DNA of 64,000 nucleotides from Ancylobacter sp. WKF20 (GTDB lineage: Bacteria > Pseudomonadota > Alphaproteobacteria > Rhizobiales > Xanthobacteraceae): contig NZ_CP121679.1 in NCBI RefSeq assembly GCF_029760895.1, positions 3,640,001 through 3,704,000 on the forward strand, read 5' to 3'. The number at the start of each line of letters is the position of its first letter. Position 1 is the stretch's first letter. Made by a program: the position numbers and the translations under genes. Positions 25,902 to 35,063 of this stretch are shown piece after piece. A model generated the notes under the pieces. The model was given only the letters and a program-made list of their open reading frames with translations, had not been told where the DNA came from and ran no database searches.

Positions 25902-26666
25902 ATGTCACGTCTCAATGGCAAGGTGGCGATCGTCACCGGGGCCAGCTCCGGCATTGGCCGCGCCACCGCGCGGCTGTTCGCCGCCGAGGGCGCGAAGGTC
26001 GTGGTCGGCGCCCGCCGCCAGGCGGAGCTCGACACGCTGGTCGCCGAGATCGCGGCCGGCGGCGGCGAGGCCGTGGCGCTGGCGGGCGACGTGCGCTCGG
26101 AAGACTACGCCAGGGCGCTGGTGGCGCTGGCGGTCGAGCGTTTCGGCCGGCTCGACATTGCCTTCAACAATGCCGGCACGCTGGGCGAGAAGGGGCCGAG
26201 CACCGGCGTCTCCGGTGGGGGGTGGGAGGACACGCTGGCGACCAACCTCACCAGCGCCTTTTTCGGTGCCAAGCACCAGATTGCCCAGATGCTAACGACC
26301 GGCGGCGGCTCGGTGATCTTCACCTCGACCTTTGTCGGCTACACCACGGCGTTTCCGGGCCTTGCCGCCTATGCCGCCTCGAAATCCGGGCTGATCGGCC
26401 TCACCCAGGCGCTGGCTTCCGAATTCGGCCCGCAAGGGGTGAGGGTCAATGCCGTGCTGCCTGGCGCGGTGGAGACGGAGATGTACCGCGAGGCCAATGA
26501 CACGCCCGAGGCGCAAGCCTTCGTCACCGGCCTGCATGCGCTGAAGCGCGTCGCGCGCCCCGAGGAACTGGCCCGCTCGGTGCTCTATCTCGCCTCGGAC
26601 GAGTCGTCCTTTGTCTCGGGCACCGCGCATCTGGTCGATGGCGGCCTGTCGATCACCCGGACCTGA
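25902..26666 (+). CDS. Short-chain dehydrogenase/reductase
   Basis: This 254-residue classical SDR has TGASSGIG (cofactor loop, about residues 12-19), NNAG, a catalytic serine in STFVGYTTAF, and YAASKSG (the Y-x3-K pair). A basic residue after strand 2 (GARRQAEL) suggests NADP(H) preference. The substrate is unknown. ATG 25902 follows GGAGAAAT. The divergent LysR gene is the likely regulator. The spacer shows an interrupted inverted sequence around TCCGGACATG-AATTCCATTTCCGG, a possible LysR site. Confidence 0.87.
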   Translation: MSRLNGKVAIVTGASSGIGRATARLFAAEGAKVVVGARRQAELDTLVAEIAAGGGEAVALAGDVRSEDYARALVALAVERFGRLDIAFNNAGTLGEKGPSTGVSGGGWEDTLATNLTSAFFGAKHQIAQMLTTGGGSVIFTSTFVGYTTAFPGLAAYAASKSGLIGLTQALASEFGPQGVRVNAVLPGAVETEMYREANDTPEAQAFVTGLHALKRVARPEELARSVLYLASDESSFVSGTAHLVDGGLSITRT

Positions 26667-26749
26667 GAGGCCGCGAGGGAAGGACGGGCGGGGAAATAAC
26701 CGCCCGTTTTCCGGCGGCGAGGGCGCCCGCGCGGTGCTAGCGTCCGATC

Positions 26750-27847
26750 ATGGCGACCGACACGCTACATGATTTGTTCGACCTGACCCTGCCGGACCCG
26801 GCGACACTCTACCGGGCGCTGCTGGCGCGCGAGGCGACCTATGAGGGGCGCGTCTATGTCTGCGTCGCCACTACCGGCATTTTCTGCCGGCTGACCTGCC
26901 CGGCGCGCAAGCCGCTCGCCGAGAACTGCACCTTCCGGCCGACCATCGGAGAATGCATCGAGGCGGGGTTCCGCCCCTGCAAGAGGTGCCACCCGCTCCA
27001 GCCGGCGGCGGAAGCCGATCCGATGATCGCCGCCCTGCTCGCCGCGCTCGATGCCCGCCCGGCCTACCGCTTCGGCGAGGAGGACATCACCCGCATGGGT
27101 TATGACCTCTCCACCGTGCGGCGCGCCTTCAAGCGGCATTTCGGCATGACCTTTCTCGACATGGCCCGCCACCGGCGGCTGCGCGAGGGCTTCGAGACGA
27201 TGGCGCTTGGCGGCTCGGTGATCGCCGCGCAGCAGGAGGCGGGGTTTCAGTCGGCGAGCGCCTTCCGCGCCGCCTTCGCCCGGCTGATCGGCTGCGCCCC
27301 CGGCGACATCGCCGGCGAAGGGCGGCTGCTGGCCGACTGGATCGGCACGCCGCTCGGCGACATGATCGCCATTTCCAGCCCCACCCATCTGCACCTGCTC
27401 GAATTCGTCGAGCGGCGCGGCCTGCCGGCCGAGATCGCCCGGCTGCGCCAGGGCGTGAAGGGCGCGCTCGGCATTGGCAGCACGGCGCCGACCGAGCAAA
27501 TCCGCGCCGAGCTCGGCGCCTACTTCGCCGGGCGCTCGGCGGATTTCGCGACGCCCGTCGCGCTCGACGGCAGCGCCTTCACCCGCGCCGTCTGGGCGGA
27601 GCTGCGGCGCATCCCGGCGGGGGAGAGCGTGAGCTATGCCGAGATCGCCCGCCGCATCGGCACGCCCGCGGCCATTCGCGCGGTGGCGCGGGCGAACGGC
27701 GCCAACCAGCTGGCCCTCATCATCCCCTGCCACCGCGTCATCGGCGCGGATGGCGCGCTCACCGGCTATGGCGGCGGCCTCTGGCGCAAGCAGCGCCTGC
27801 TGGAGATCGAGGCGCAGTACCGCGTGCGGCCGCAGCGGACGGGGTGA
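26750..27847 (+). CDS. ada: Bifunctional Ada: AraC-type regulator / O6-methylguanine-DNA methyltransferase
   Basis: This 365-residue protein has the full Ada plan. The N-terminal zinc domain has FCRLTCPARKP (Cys46, Cys50) and FRPCKRCHP (Cys77, Cys80); Cys46 corresponds to the phosphotriester-accepting Cys38 of E. coli Ada. An AraC HTH follows (about residues 90-185). The C-terminal methyltransferase has IPCHRVIGADGALTGYGGG with acceptor Cys327. It repairs methylated DNA and, once methylated, activates alkylation-response genes. ATG 26750 lies 83 bp after the SDR stop. The AraC region is somewhat degenerate, but all four zinc cysteines remain. Confidence 0.93.
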   Translation: MATDTLHDLFDLTLPDPATLYRALLAREATYEGRVYVCVATTGIFCRLTCPARKPLAENCTFRPTIGECIEAGFRPCKRCHPLQPAAEADPMIAALLAALDARPAYRFGEEDITRMGYDLSTVRRAFKRHFGMTFLDMARHRRLREGFETMALGGSVIAAQQEAGFQSASAFRAAFARLIGCAPGDIAGEGRLLADWIGTPLGDMIAISSPTHLHLLEFVERRGLPAEIARLRQGVKGALGIGSTAPTEQIRAELGAYFAGRSADFATPVALDGSAFTRAVWAELRRIPAGESVSYAEIARRIGTPAAIRAVARANGANQLALIIPCHRVIGADGALTGYGGGLWRKQRLLEIEAQYRVRPQRTG

Positions 27848-27862
27848 GGCGCGCGTCTTTCC

Positions 27863-29278
27863 CTACAGCGCTAGGACGCGGCGCGCGTGGCGCGCGCGGG
27901 CAATGCAGGCCAGCGAGGTGACGATGACCAGTGCCGCGAACACGCCGGGCGGGAAGATGTAGCGCGCATCCCCCGCCGGGGCGGCGACGAAGAGCAGTCC
28001 CAGAAAACCGAGCGTGCCGGCATAGAGCGCGAGCGGCAGTATTGCGCCCCGCCGGTCGATCCACAGCGCCGGCAGCAGGAAGAACAGGGCAAGCCCCGCC
28101 AGCACATAGCCACGCCGCCACGGCGCGTTGGCGCCCTCGACGATCATCTGGATGAGGCGGGCCGCGCGCTCGGGAAAGGCCAGGGTGAAGCCGTAGGGAT
28201 TGTCGTCGATGCCGCCATGGGTCGGGTAATAGGTGACGGGGGTGTTGAGGCCCATCTGCTGCTCGAACACCGCAAGGCGGGTGGCGAGATAGCAGCCGGG
28301 ATGCGCGACCAGAATCTCCCGCCAGCGCTGCTCGATGGCCGGCACGCTGCGCCACACATAGCGGGTGCCGAGGCGCTCATTCCATAGCGGCGTGTCGAAG
28401 GTCAGGTTGATATGGCGGGGATTGTACAGCGCCCGCAGCTCCTCCACCGTGAACGGGTCGCCGGGGGTGACGACATCGGTCAGCAGGGACTGCCCGGCGC
28501 AGACCGAGGTGCCGGCGATGTCCCACAGCTTGATGTTCGTCATCATCGGCGCGACCGACGGCAGCCGCTGGAGGTCCGGCAGGCGCCAGAGCGTGCTCGC
28601 ATAGGCAAGAGCCAGCGTCACCACGATGCCGAGACCGGCCGCCGCCTGCTGCCGGCCGGTCGATGCGGGACCGGCGGGCCGCCAGACGACCAGCAGCATG
28701 AAGGGCAGCACCAGCGGCAGGGCGTTGTAGCGCAGTGCGATGGAGATGGTGACGCAGGCGAACAGCGCGAGGAATCTCGCCCAGGAGAAGCGGCGCGTGC
28801 CTGAGAGCCAAAGGGCGACCGCCATGACGGCGAAGGTGCCGACGGTCACGTCCTTCCACAGCACGATCAGGGCGCCGAGCAGCGTGGGAAACGCGACGAA
28901 CAGGCCGAAGAACATCGCCATGAGCGGGACCGACACGGTGGCCGATGGCGCGAGATGGCGGATGATGAGGTTGGCCGAGAGGAACAGGGCGAAGGACTGG
29001 AAGAGCAGCAGCCCGCCGGGATTGCCGGGCAGGTGCCGGAAGATGAAGAACAGATAGTCATGCACGGGCGGCCATAGCGCCGTGTCGACCCCCTCAATGG
29101 ACTGGCGGTAGGCATAGAGGCTGTCGAACGACATCAGCCCCGGCCAGACTGTGAAGGCGATAAAGGCGGTCGCGAGGCCCGCCAGCAGGAAGGCGGCCCA
29201 TAGATCGGCCCGTCGGGCCTCGCCGGCGTCTGCCTCCGGCAGAGGCGCGCTCTCGGGCGCTGACATTGACGTGACCAT
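27863..29278 (-). CDS. Polytopic membrane protein, possibly GT-C-like
   Basis: This 471-residue integral membrane protein has about 10 hydrophobic segments. After a short cytoplasmic tail (MVTSMSAPESAP) comes LWAAFLLAGLATAFIAFTVWPGLMSFDSLYAYRQS, a first-loop Asp pattern seen in GT-C glycosyltransferase-like or DUF6020-like proteins. A long soluble loop (about residues 245-355) contains NIKLWDIAGTSVCAGQSLL and VFEQQMGLNTPVTYY. I do not recognise a specific enzyme. ATG 29278 is chosen with GGAGAG 3-8 bp upstream. It converges with ada. Confidence 0.6.
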   Translation of the reverse strand: MVTSMSAPESAPLPEADAGEARRADLWAAFLLAGLATAFIAFTVWPGLMSFDSLYAYRQSIEGVDTALWPPVHDYLFFIFRHLPGNPGGLLLFQSFALFLSANLIIRHLAPSATVSVPLMAMFFGLFVAFPTLLGALIVLWKDVTVGTFAVMAVALWLSGTRRFSWARFLALFACVTISIALRYNALPLVLPFMLLVVWRPAGPASTGRQQAAAGLGIVVTLALAYASTLWRLPDLQRLPSVAPMMTNIKLWDIAGTSVCAGQSLLTDVVTPGDPFTVEELRALYNPRHINLTFDTPLWNERLGTRYVWRSVPAIEQRWREILVAHPGCYLATRLAVFEQQMGLNTPVTYYPTHGGIDDNPYGFTLAFPERAARLIQMIVEGANAPWRRGYVLAGLALFFLLPALWIDRRGAILPLALYAGTLGFLGLLFVAAPAGDARYIFPPGVFAALVIVTSLACIARARHARRVLAL

Positions 29279-29427
29279 CCGCTCTCCATCGGGAGGACCG
29301 CGCCGGCAGGGAGCGAATGAGACGCGCACCGTCGCGGTAGGCGGATGATGTTTCATATCCCGCCGCGGGAGGCAACGCGGCAGGGGCGCGGTAGGGGCTG
29401 GCACGCGGGCTCCGCGCCTTCATGAAA

Positions 29428-29457
29428 AAGCCGCCGGTCCTCGCGGATCGGCGGCTT
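29428..29457 (-). terminator. Intrinsic terminator for the pst-pho operon
   Basis: A 9-bp perfect stem AAGCCGCCG / CGGCGGCTT with a 12-nt loop is followed on the minus strand by TTTTC. It lies 54 bp downstream of the phoB stop. A second hairpin (GGGGGCG / CGCCCCC) lies at about 29484-29506. Confidence 0.75.
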
Positions 29458-29510
29458 GTCATTCAGGTTCCGCGCCTAGGGCACGGGGGCGAACATCGCT
29501 TCGCCCCCGC

Positions 29511-30212
29511 TCAATGGGCGCGGGCGAACATCTCGTTGAACGAGTAGCCCGAGCCGCGCACGGTGCGGATGGGGTCCGGCTGGCGCGGGCGATTGAGCGC
29601 CTTGCGCAGGCGGCCGACATGCACGTCGACCGTGCGCTCGTCGATATAGACGTCCTGGCCCCACACGCCATCGAGCAGTTGCTCGCGCGAATAGACCCGG
29701 CCGGGCGACTGCATGAGGAATTCGAGCAGCCGGAATTCGGTCGGGCCGAGATGCAGCTCGCGCCCGGCGCGGTGGACGCGCTTGGTCTCGCGGTCGAGCT
29801 CGATGTCGCCGGCGCGCAAGAGCGTCGAGACATGCTCGGGCTTGGCCCGGCGCAGCAGGGCCCGCACGCGGGCGACCAGCTCGGGCACCGAGAAGGGCTT
29901 CACCACATAGTCGTCGGCGCCGGTGGCGAGGCCGCGCACCCGCTCGGTCTCCTCGCCGCGGGCGGTGAGCATGAGAACGGGCATGCGCTCGGTCTCCGGC
30001 CGGGCCCGCAGGCGCCGGCACAGCTCGATGCCGGAGAGGCCCGGCAGCATCCAGTCGAGGATCAGGAGGTCCGGCACGCTCTCGCGCAGCCGGGTCTCCG
30101 CCTCGTCGCCGCGCCCCACGCTGTCGACGGCATAGCCTTCGGATTCGAGGTTGTAGCGCAGCAGGAGGGTGAGGGGCTCCTCATCCTCCACGATCAGAAT
30201 ATTGGTGGGCAT
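29511..30212 (-). CDS. phoB: Phosphate regulon response regulator PhoB
   Basis: This 233-residue OmpR-type regulator has a receiver domain with acidic pocket ILIVEDEEPL and phospho-Asp53 (LILDWMLPGLSG), then a winged helix with LGPTEFRLLEFLMQSPGRVYSREQLLDGVWG and RTVDVHVGRLRKAL. PhoB activates Pho-box promoters when phosphate is low. It is the last gene of the pst-phoU-phoB block, 32 bp after phoU, and its product should bind the Pho box in front of pstS. Confidence 0.96.
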   Translation of the reverse strand: MPTNILIVEDEEPLTLLLRYNLESEGYAVDSVGRGDEAETRLRESVPDLLILDWMLPGLSGIELCRRLRARPETERMPVLMLTARGEETERVRGLATGADDYVVKPFSVPELVARVRALLRRAKPEHVSTLLRAGDIELDRETKRVHRAGRELHLGPTEFRLLEFLMQSPGRVYSREQLLDGVWGQDVYIDERTVDVHVGRLRKALNRPRQPDPIRTVRGSGYSFNEMFARAH

Positions 30213-30244
30213 GGCGTCATCCCCGGTCGTCGGTCACGCCGGCC

Positions 30245-30958
30245 TCAGGCCGGGAAGGGCAGCGAGGTGAGGCTGCTGGTATCCTGCTTCGGCCGCTCGT
30301 CGGTGAGCTGCTGACCGGTGGCGAGATAGTTCACGGTCTCGGCGATGTTGGTGGCGTGGTCGCCGATGCGCTCGATGTTCTTGGCGCAGAACAGCAGATG
30401 CGTGCACAGCGAGATGTTGCGCGGATCCTCCATCATATAGGTCAGGAGTTCGCGGAACAGCGAGGTGTAGAGGACGTCGATGTCGCCATCGCGGCGCCAG
30501 ACTTCCAGCGCGCGGTCATTGTCGCGGCTGGCATAGGAGTCCAGCACCATCTTGAGTTGCTCCAGCACCATGCCGGACATGTGCTCGACGCCGCGCACCA
30601 GCTTCTGCGGGTGGAACTCGCCGGTCAGCGCCAGCACGCGCTTGGCGGTGTTCTTGGCGAGGTCGCCGATGCGCTCGAGGTCGTTGGCGATGCGCATGGC
30701 GGCCACGATCTCGCGCAGGTCGCCGGCCAGCGGCTGGCGGCGGGCGATGGTGAGGATGGCCTTTTCCTCGATCTCGCGCTGGAGCAGGTCGACCGGGCCG
30801 TCGAGCACGATCACCTTCTGGGCGAGCTCGGTGTCGCGCTTGACCAGCGCCTCGACCGAATCCGCGACGAGGCGCTCGGCCTGACCACCCATCTCCACCA
30901 CGCGGCGGCTGAGTTCCTTGAGGTCGGCGTCGAAGGACGAAACGATATGTTCGGTCAT
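30245..30958 (-). CDS. phoU: Phosphate signaling complex protein PhoU
   Basis: This 237-residue all-helical protein contains two PhoU repeats (about residues 20-105 and 122-210) with the metal-binding motifs ERIGDLAKNTAKR and ERIGDHATNIAETVNYL. PhoU links PstSCAB activity to PhoR, keeping the Pho regulon off when phosphate is plentiful. It lies 19 bp after pstB and 32 bp before phoB, the expected order. Confidence 0.95.
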   Translation of the reverse strand: MTEHIVSSFDADLKELSRRVVEMGGQAERLVADSVEALVKRDTELAQKVIVLDGPVDLLQREIEEKAILTIARRQPLAGDLREIVAAMRIANDLERIGDLAKNTAKRVLALTGEFHPQKLVRGVEHMSGMVLEQLKMVLDSYASRDNDRALEVWRRDGDIDVLYTSLFRELLTYMMEDPRNISLCTHLLFCAKNIERIGDHATNIAETVNYLATGQQLTDERPKQDTSSLTSLPFPA

Positions 30959-30977
30959 GGGAGGCTCCTCTGCCGGC

Positions 30978-31799
<822 letters not shown>

Positions 31800-31807
31800 G
31801 GTCCGTC

Positions 31808-32641
31808 TCACTTCATCTTCGCCAGGACGAGGCGGGAAAGAATGTTCAGGGTCAGCACCCCGACGGTGATGATGAGCGCGCCGGCCCAGGCCAGGGCGAC
31901 CCAGTCCTCGAAGGGGCTGGCGGCGTACTGATAGATGGCGATCGGCAGCGAGGCCATCGGCGCGTTGAGGCTGATCGACCAGCCATTATTGCCGAGCGAG
32001 GTGAACAGCAGCGGCGCGGTCTCGCCGGCGGCGCGGGCGACGGCCAGCAGGATGCCGGTGACGATGCCGGCGCGGGCCGCGCGCCAGGTGATGAAGGTCA
32101 CGACCTTCCACTGCGGCGCGCCGAGCGCGAAGGCCGCCTCGCGCAGGCCGATCGGCACCAGGTTCAGCATGTCCTCGGTGGTGCGCACCACGACCGGGAT
32201 GACCAGGATCGCCAGGGCGATCGAGCCGGCCCAGCCGGAGAAGCCACCGACCGGGACGACGAGGAGCTGGTAGACGAACAGGCCGATGAGGATCGAGGGC
32301 GCCGAGAGCAGCACGTCATTGACGAAGCGCACGGCGTTGGCGATCTGCGTGCCCCGGCCGTTCTCGGCGAGGAAGGTGCCGCACATCAGCCCGATCGGCG
32401 TGCCGATGACGAGGGCGACGCCGATCTGGATCAGCGAGCCGACGATGGCGTTGAGCAGGCCACCGCCCGCGCCGGGCGGCGCGGTGATCTTGGTGAAGAC
32501 GTGCGGGCCGAGCGCGGGCAGGCCGCGCGAGAGCAGGGTCCACAGGATCCAGGCGAGCAGCACCAGCGACAGGGCGGCAAAGCCGGTGGAGATGGCCTTG
32601 ACCGTGTAGTCGGTGGCGCGACGGCGGGCGAGCGATGACAT
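31808..32641 (-). CDS. pstA: Phosphate ABC transporter permease PstA
   Basis: This 277-residue permease has six hydrophobic segments and the ABC permease coupling motif [19 protein letters not shown] (EAA loop). It pairs with PstC to form the membrane channel. It starts 10 bp after the pstC stop, and its stop overlaps or touches the pstB start, so the genes are tightly coupled. Confidence 0.95.
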   Translation of the reverse strand: MSSLARRRATDYTVKAISTGFAALSLVLLAWILWTLLSRGLPALGPHVFTKITAPPGAGGGLLNAIVGSLIQIGVALVIGTPIGLMCGTFLAENGRGTQIANAVRFVNDVLLSAPSILIGLFVYQLLVVPVGGFSGWAGSIALAILVIPVVVRTTEDMLNLVPIGLREAAFALGAPQWKVVTFITWRAARAGIVTGILLAVARAAGETAPLLFTSLGNNGWSISLNAPMASLPIAIYQYAASPFEDWVALAWAGALIITVGVLTLNILSRLVLAKMK

Positions 32642-32651
32642 CGGCGTTCCC

Positions 32652-33629
32652 TCAGCCCTTGAGTTTCGAGCGGACCAGCAGGCGCGAGAGCGCCAGCACG
32701 ATGAAGGAGATGACGAACAGGATGAAACCGAGCTCCAGCAGCGCCTGCAGCTTCAGCGAGCCCTGCGAGGCTTCCGGGAACTCGTTGGCGATGGTCGAGG
32801 CGATGGTGGCGCCAGGGGCGAAGAGCGAGGCGCTCATGCGCGTGGCGTTGCCGATGACGAAGGTCACGGCCATCGTCTCGCCCAGCGCGCGGCCGAGGCC
32901 CAGCATCACCGCGCCGACCATGGCGGCACGGCCATAGGGCACCGAGACGTTGCGGTAGACCTCATAGGTGGTGGCACCGACGCCATAGGCCGATTCCTTG
33001 ATCATCGGCGGCACCGATTCCAGCACCTCGACGAACATGGCGGTGATGAAGGGCAGGATCATCAGCGCGAGGATCAGGCCGGCGGTCAGCATGCCGGCGC
33101 CGAGCGGCGGGCCCTGGAACAGCGCGCCGATGAACGGGATGGGGCTGAGCAGTTCGATCAGCGGCGGCTGCACATAGGCGGCCATCAGCGGCACGACGAT
33201 GAAGAAGCCCCACATGCCATAGATGATGGAGGGGATCGCGGCCAGAAGCTGGACGGCGACGCCGATCGGCCGGCGCAGCGGGCCGGGCGCGATCTCGGTC
33301 AGGAAGAAGGCGATGCCGAAGGACAGCGGCAGCGCCACGATGACGGCGATGACGGCGCTGAACAGCGTGCCCGACACCATGACGCCGGCGCCGAAACGCT
33401 CGGTCACCGGGTTCCACGAGGTCGACCACAGGAAGCTGATGCCGAATTCCTTCAGCGCGGGCAGCCCGCCCTCGAACAGCATGGCGATGATGAGGCCGAG
33501 CAGGATCAGCACGAAGATCCCGCTGGCCCAGAGCAGGGCGACGAAGATCGGATCGCTGATGCGGCCGGTCGGCTTGTGTGCGGTGGCGATGACCGAACTC
33601 GCCTGCGTTCCGGTGAGAGTGGCGTCCAT
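32652..33629 (-). CDS. pstC: Phosphate ABC transporter permease PstC
   Basis: This 325-residue permease has a cytoplasmic N-terminus, six to seven membrane segments, the family hallmark [18 protein letters not shown] and an EAA-type loop [20 protein letters not shown]. It is partner to PstA. A 248-bp gap with a strong hairpin separates it from pstS, which is usual where binding protein is made in excess over permease. Confidence 0.95.
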   Translation of the reverse strand: MDATLTGTQASSVIATAHKPTGRISDPIFVALLWASGIFVLILLGLIIAMLFEGGLPALKEFGISFLWSTSWNPVTERFGAGVMVSGTLFSAVIAVIVALPLSFGIAFFLTEIAPGPLRRPIGVAVQLLAAIPSIIYGMWGFFIVVPLMAAYVQPPLIELLSPIPFIGALFQGPPLGAGMLTAGLILALMILPFITAMFVEVLESVPPMIKESAYGVGATTYEVYRNVSVPYGRAAMVGAVMLGLGRALGETMAVTFVIGNATRMSASLFAPGATIASTIANEFPEASQGSLKLQALLELGFILFVISFIVLALSRLLVRSKLKG

Positions 33630-33827
33630 GTTCCTGTGATCCTGACGGCGCCGGTGGGGGCCCCGCGGGCGACCTTTACGGCCGGCATCCGGGACCGGGC
33701 TCGGGCGGCCCGTATGTCGGGCGGGTGCTCGAAAAACGTGTCGGTTCGTCGGTTCGGGTCGTTGTCGGGCCGCCGTCGGAAGGCGGCGGTGCCGGGAGAG
33801 GCTGGTGAGCGCCTAGCACTGACACAA

Positions 33828-33857
33828 AAGGGGCGGCCGCCGCAACGGCCGCCCCTT
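33828..33857 (-). terminator. Intercistronic hairpin between pstS and pstC
   Basis: A 12-bp perfect stem (AAGGGGCGGCCG / CGGCCGCCCCTT) with a 6-nt loop is followed on the minus strand by TTGTG. It begins 20 bp after the pstS stop. It probably works as a partial terminator and 3' stabiliser, giving more pstS than pstCAB mRNA. Confidence 0.7.
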
Positions 33858-33877
33858 CGGCAGGGATCGGGATCCGA

Positions 33878-34915
33878 TCAGTTGGTCCAGACGGCCTTGC
33901 CGTCGGCCTTGACCTCGGCGGACCAGGCCTTCTTGATGTCGGTGACGACGGCGTCGGGAAGCGGGATGTAGTGCAGCTTCTCGGCGATGGCGTCGCCCTC
34001 GGCGGTGTAGGCCCAGTTGAAGAACTTGATGACGTCGGCCGACTGGGCGGCGTTGGTCGGGTTCTTCGGCAGCAGGATGTAGGTGGCGGAGGTGATCGGC
34101 CAGGCGCCCGGGCCGGCGGTGTCGATCATCGAGGCGGCGAAGTTCTTCGCGCCCTTCCAGTCGGCGGCGGCGGCGGCCTCGACGAACGCCTTGGTCTCGG
34201 GCTTCACGACCTTGCCGGCCTTGTTCACGAGATCGGCGGCCGAGAGCTTGTTGGCGGCGGCGTAGACGAACTCGACGTAGCCGAGGGCGCCCTTGGTGTT
34301 CTTCACGGTGCCAGCAATGCCTTCATTGCCCTTGGCGCCCGCGCCGGTCGGCCACTGGACGGAAGAAGCGGCGCCGACGTTCGACTTCCAGTCGCCGCTG
34401 GCGGCGGCGAGGTAGGAGGTGAACACGAAGGAGGTGCCCGACGAGTCCGAACGGTAGACCGGCACGATCGCCTGGTCGGGGAGCTTGGCGCCCTTGTTCA
34501 GCTCGGCGATCTTGGCGTCGTTCCACTTGGTGATCTTGCCCTGATAGATATCGGCAAGCACCGGGCCGGAGAGGACGAGGCTGTCCACGCCGTCGAGGTT
34601 GAAGATGGCGACGACCGAGCCGATCACGGTCGGGAACTGCAGCAGGTTGGCTTCGACCAGCTTGTCGTCCTTCATCGGCGCGTCGGAGGCGCCGAAATCG
34701 ACGGTGCGGTTGACGATCTGGTTCTGACCGCCGCCGGAGCCGATCGACTGATAGTTCAGGCCCGTGCCGGTCTTCTCCTTATAGGCCGCAGCCCAGGCCT
34801 GATAGACCGGGGCGGGGAAGGACGCGCCAGCGCCGTTGATATCGGCCGCGAAGGCGGCGCCCGGCAGCGTGAGGCTGAGCGACAGCGCAGCGCCGAGGAT
34901 GTGGGTGAGCTTCAA
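33878..34915 (-). CDS. pstS: Phosphate ABC transporter substrate-binding protein PstS
   Basis: This 345-residue periplasmic protein has a signal peptide (LKLTHILGAALSLSLTLPGAAFA-AD). The mature start INGAGASFPAPVYQAWAAAYK and the phosphate-binding region RTVDFGASDAPMKDD and YRSDSSGTSFVF are diagnostic. The start is TTG 34915, chosen because AGGAGA lies 6 bp upstream; an ATG at 34948 would put a basic stretch ahead of the signal peptide. A three-unit Pho box lies about 120 bp upstream, just beyond the phoR stop. The first gene of the PhoB-controlled transport unit. Confidence 0.95.
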   Translation of the reverse strand: MKLTHILGAALSLSLTLPGAAFAADINGAGASFPAPVYQAWAAAYKEKTGTGLNYQSIGSGGGQNQIVNRTVDFGASDAPMKDDKLVEANLLQFPTVIGSVVAIFNLDGVDSLVLSGPVLADIYQGKITKWNDAKIAELNKGAKLPDQAIVPVYRSDSSGTSFVFTSYLAAASGDWKSNVGAASSVQWPTGAGAKGNEGIAGTVKNTKGALGYVEFVYAAANKLSAADLVNKAGKVVKPETKAFVEAAAAADWKGAKNFAASMIDTAGPGAWPITSATYILLPKNPTNAAQSADVIKFFNWAYTAEGDAIAEKLHYIPLPDAVVTDIKKAWSAEVKADGKAVWTN

Positions 34916-35005
34916 GGGTCTTCTCCTGATCTGGGAGACCAGCAGCACACGGGCCCTTGCCCGGTGCTCCGTTGGCCGGAGGCGGCGGAAATGGGTGACA
35001 CGGGC

Positions 35006-35062
35006 TTATCTAACGTCCCGGCGCCACGGTTGTATGACGGGTGGGTGACGCCTTGATGACAG
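35006..35062 (-). promoter_or_regulatory. Pho box promoter of pstS (three tandem 11-bp units)
   Basis: On the minus strand the order is CTGTCAT-CAAG-GCGTCAC-CCAC-CCGTCAT (35062-35034). The three 7-mers are each 11 bp apart, matching PhoB binding sites (CTGTCAT-N4). About 20 bp downstream is a -10-like TTAGATAAG (35013-35005). Distance and orientation suit activation of pstS. The first unit begins 2 bp after the phoR stop codon. Confidence 0.88.
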
Positions 35063-35063
35063 C

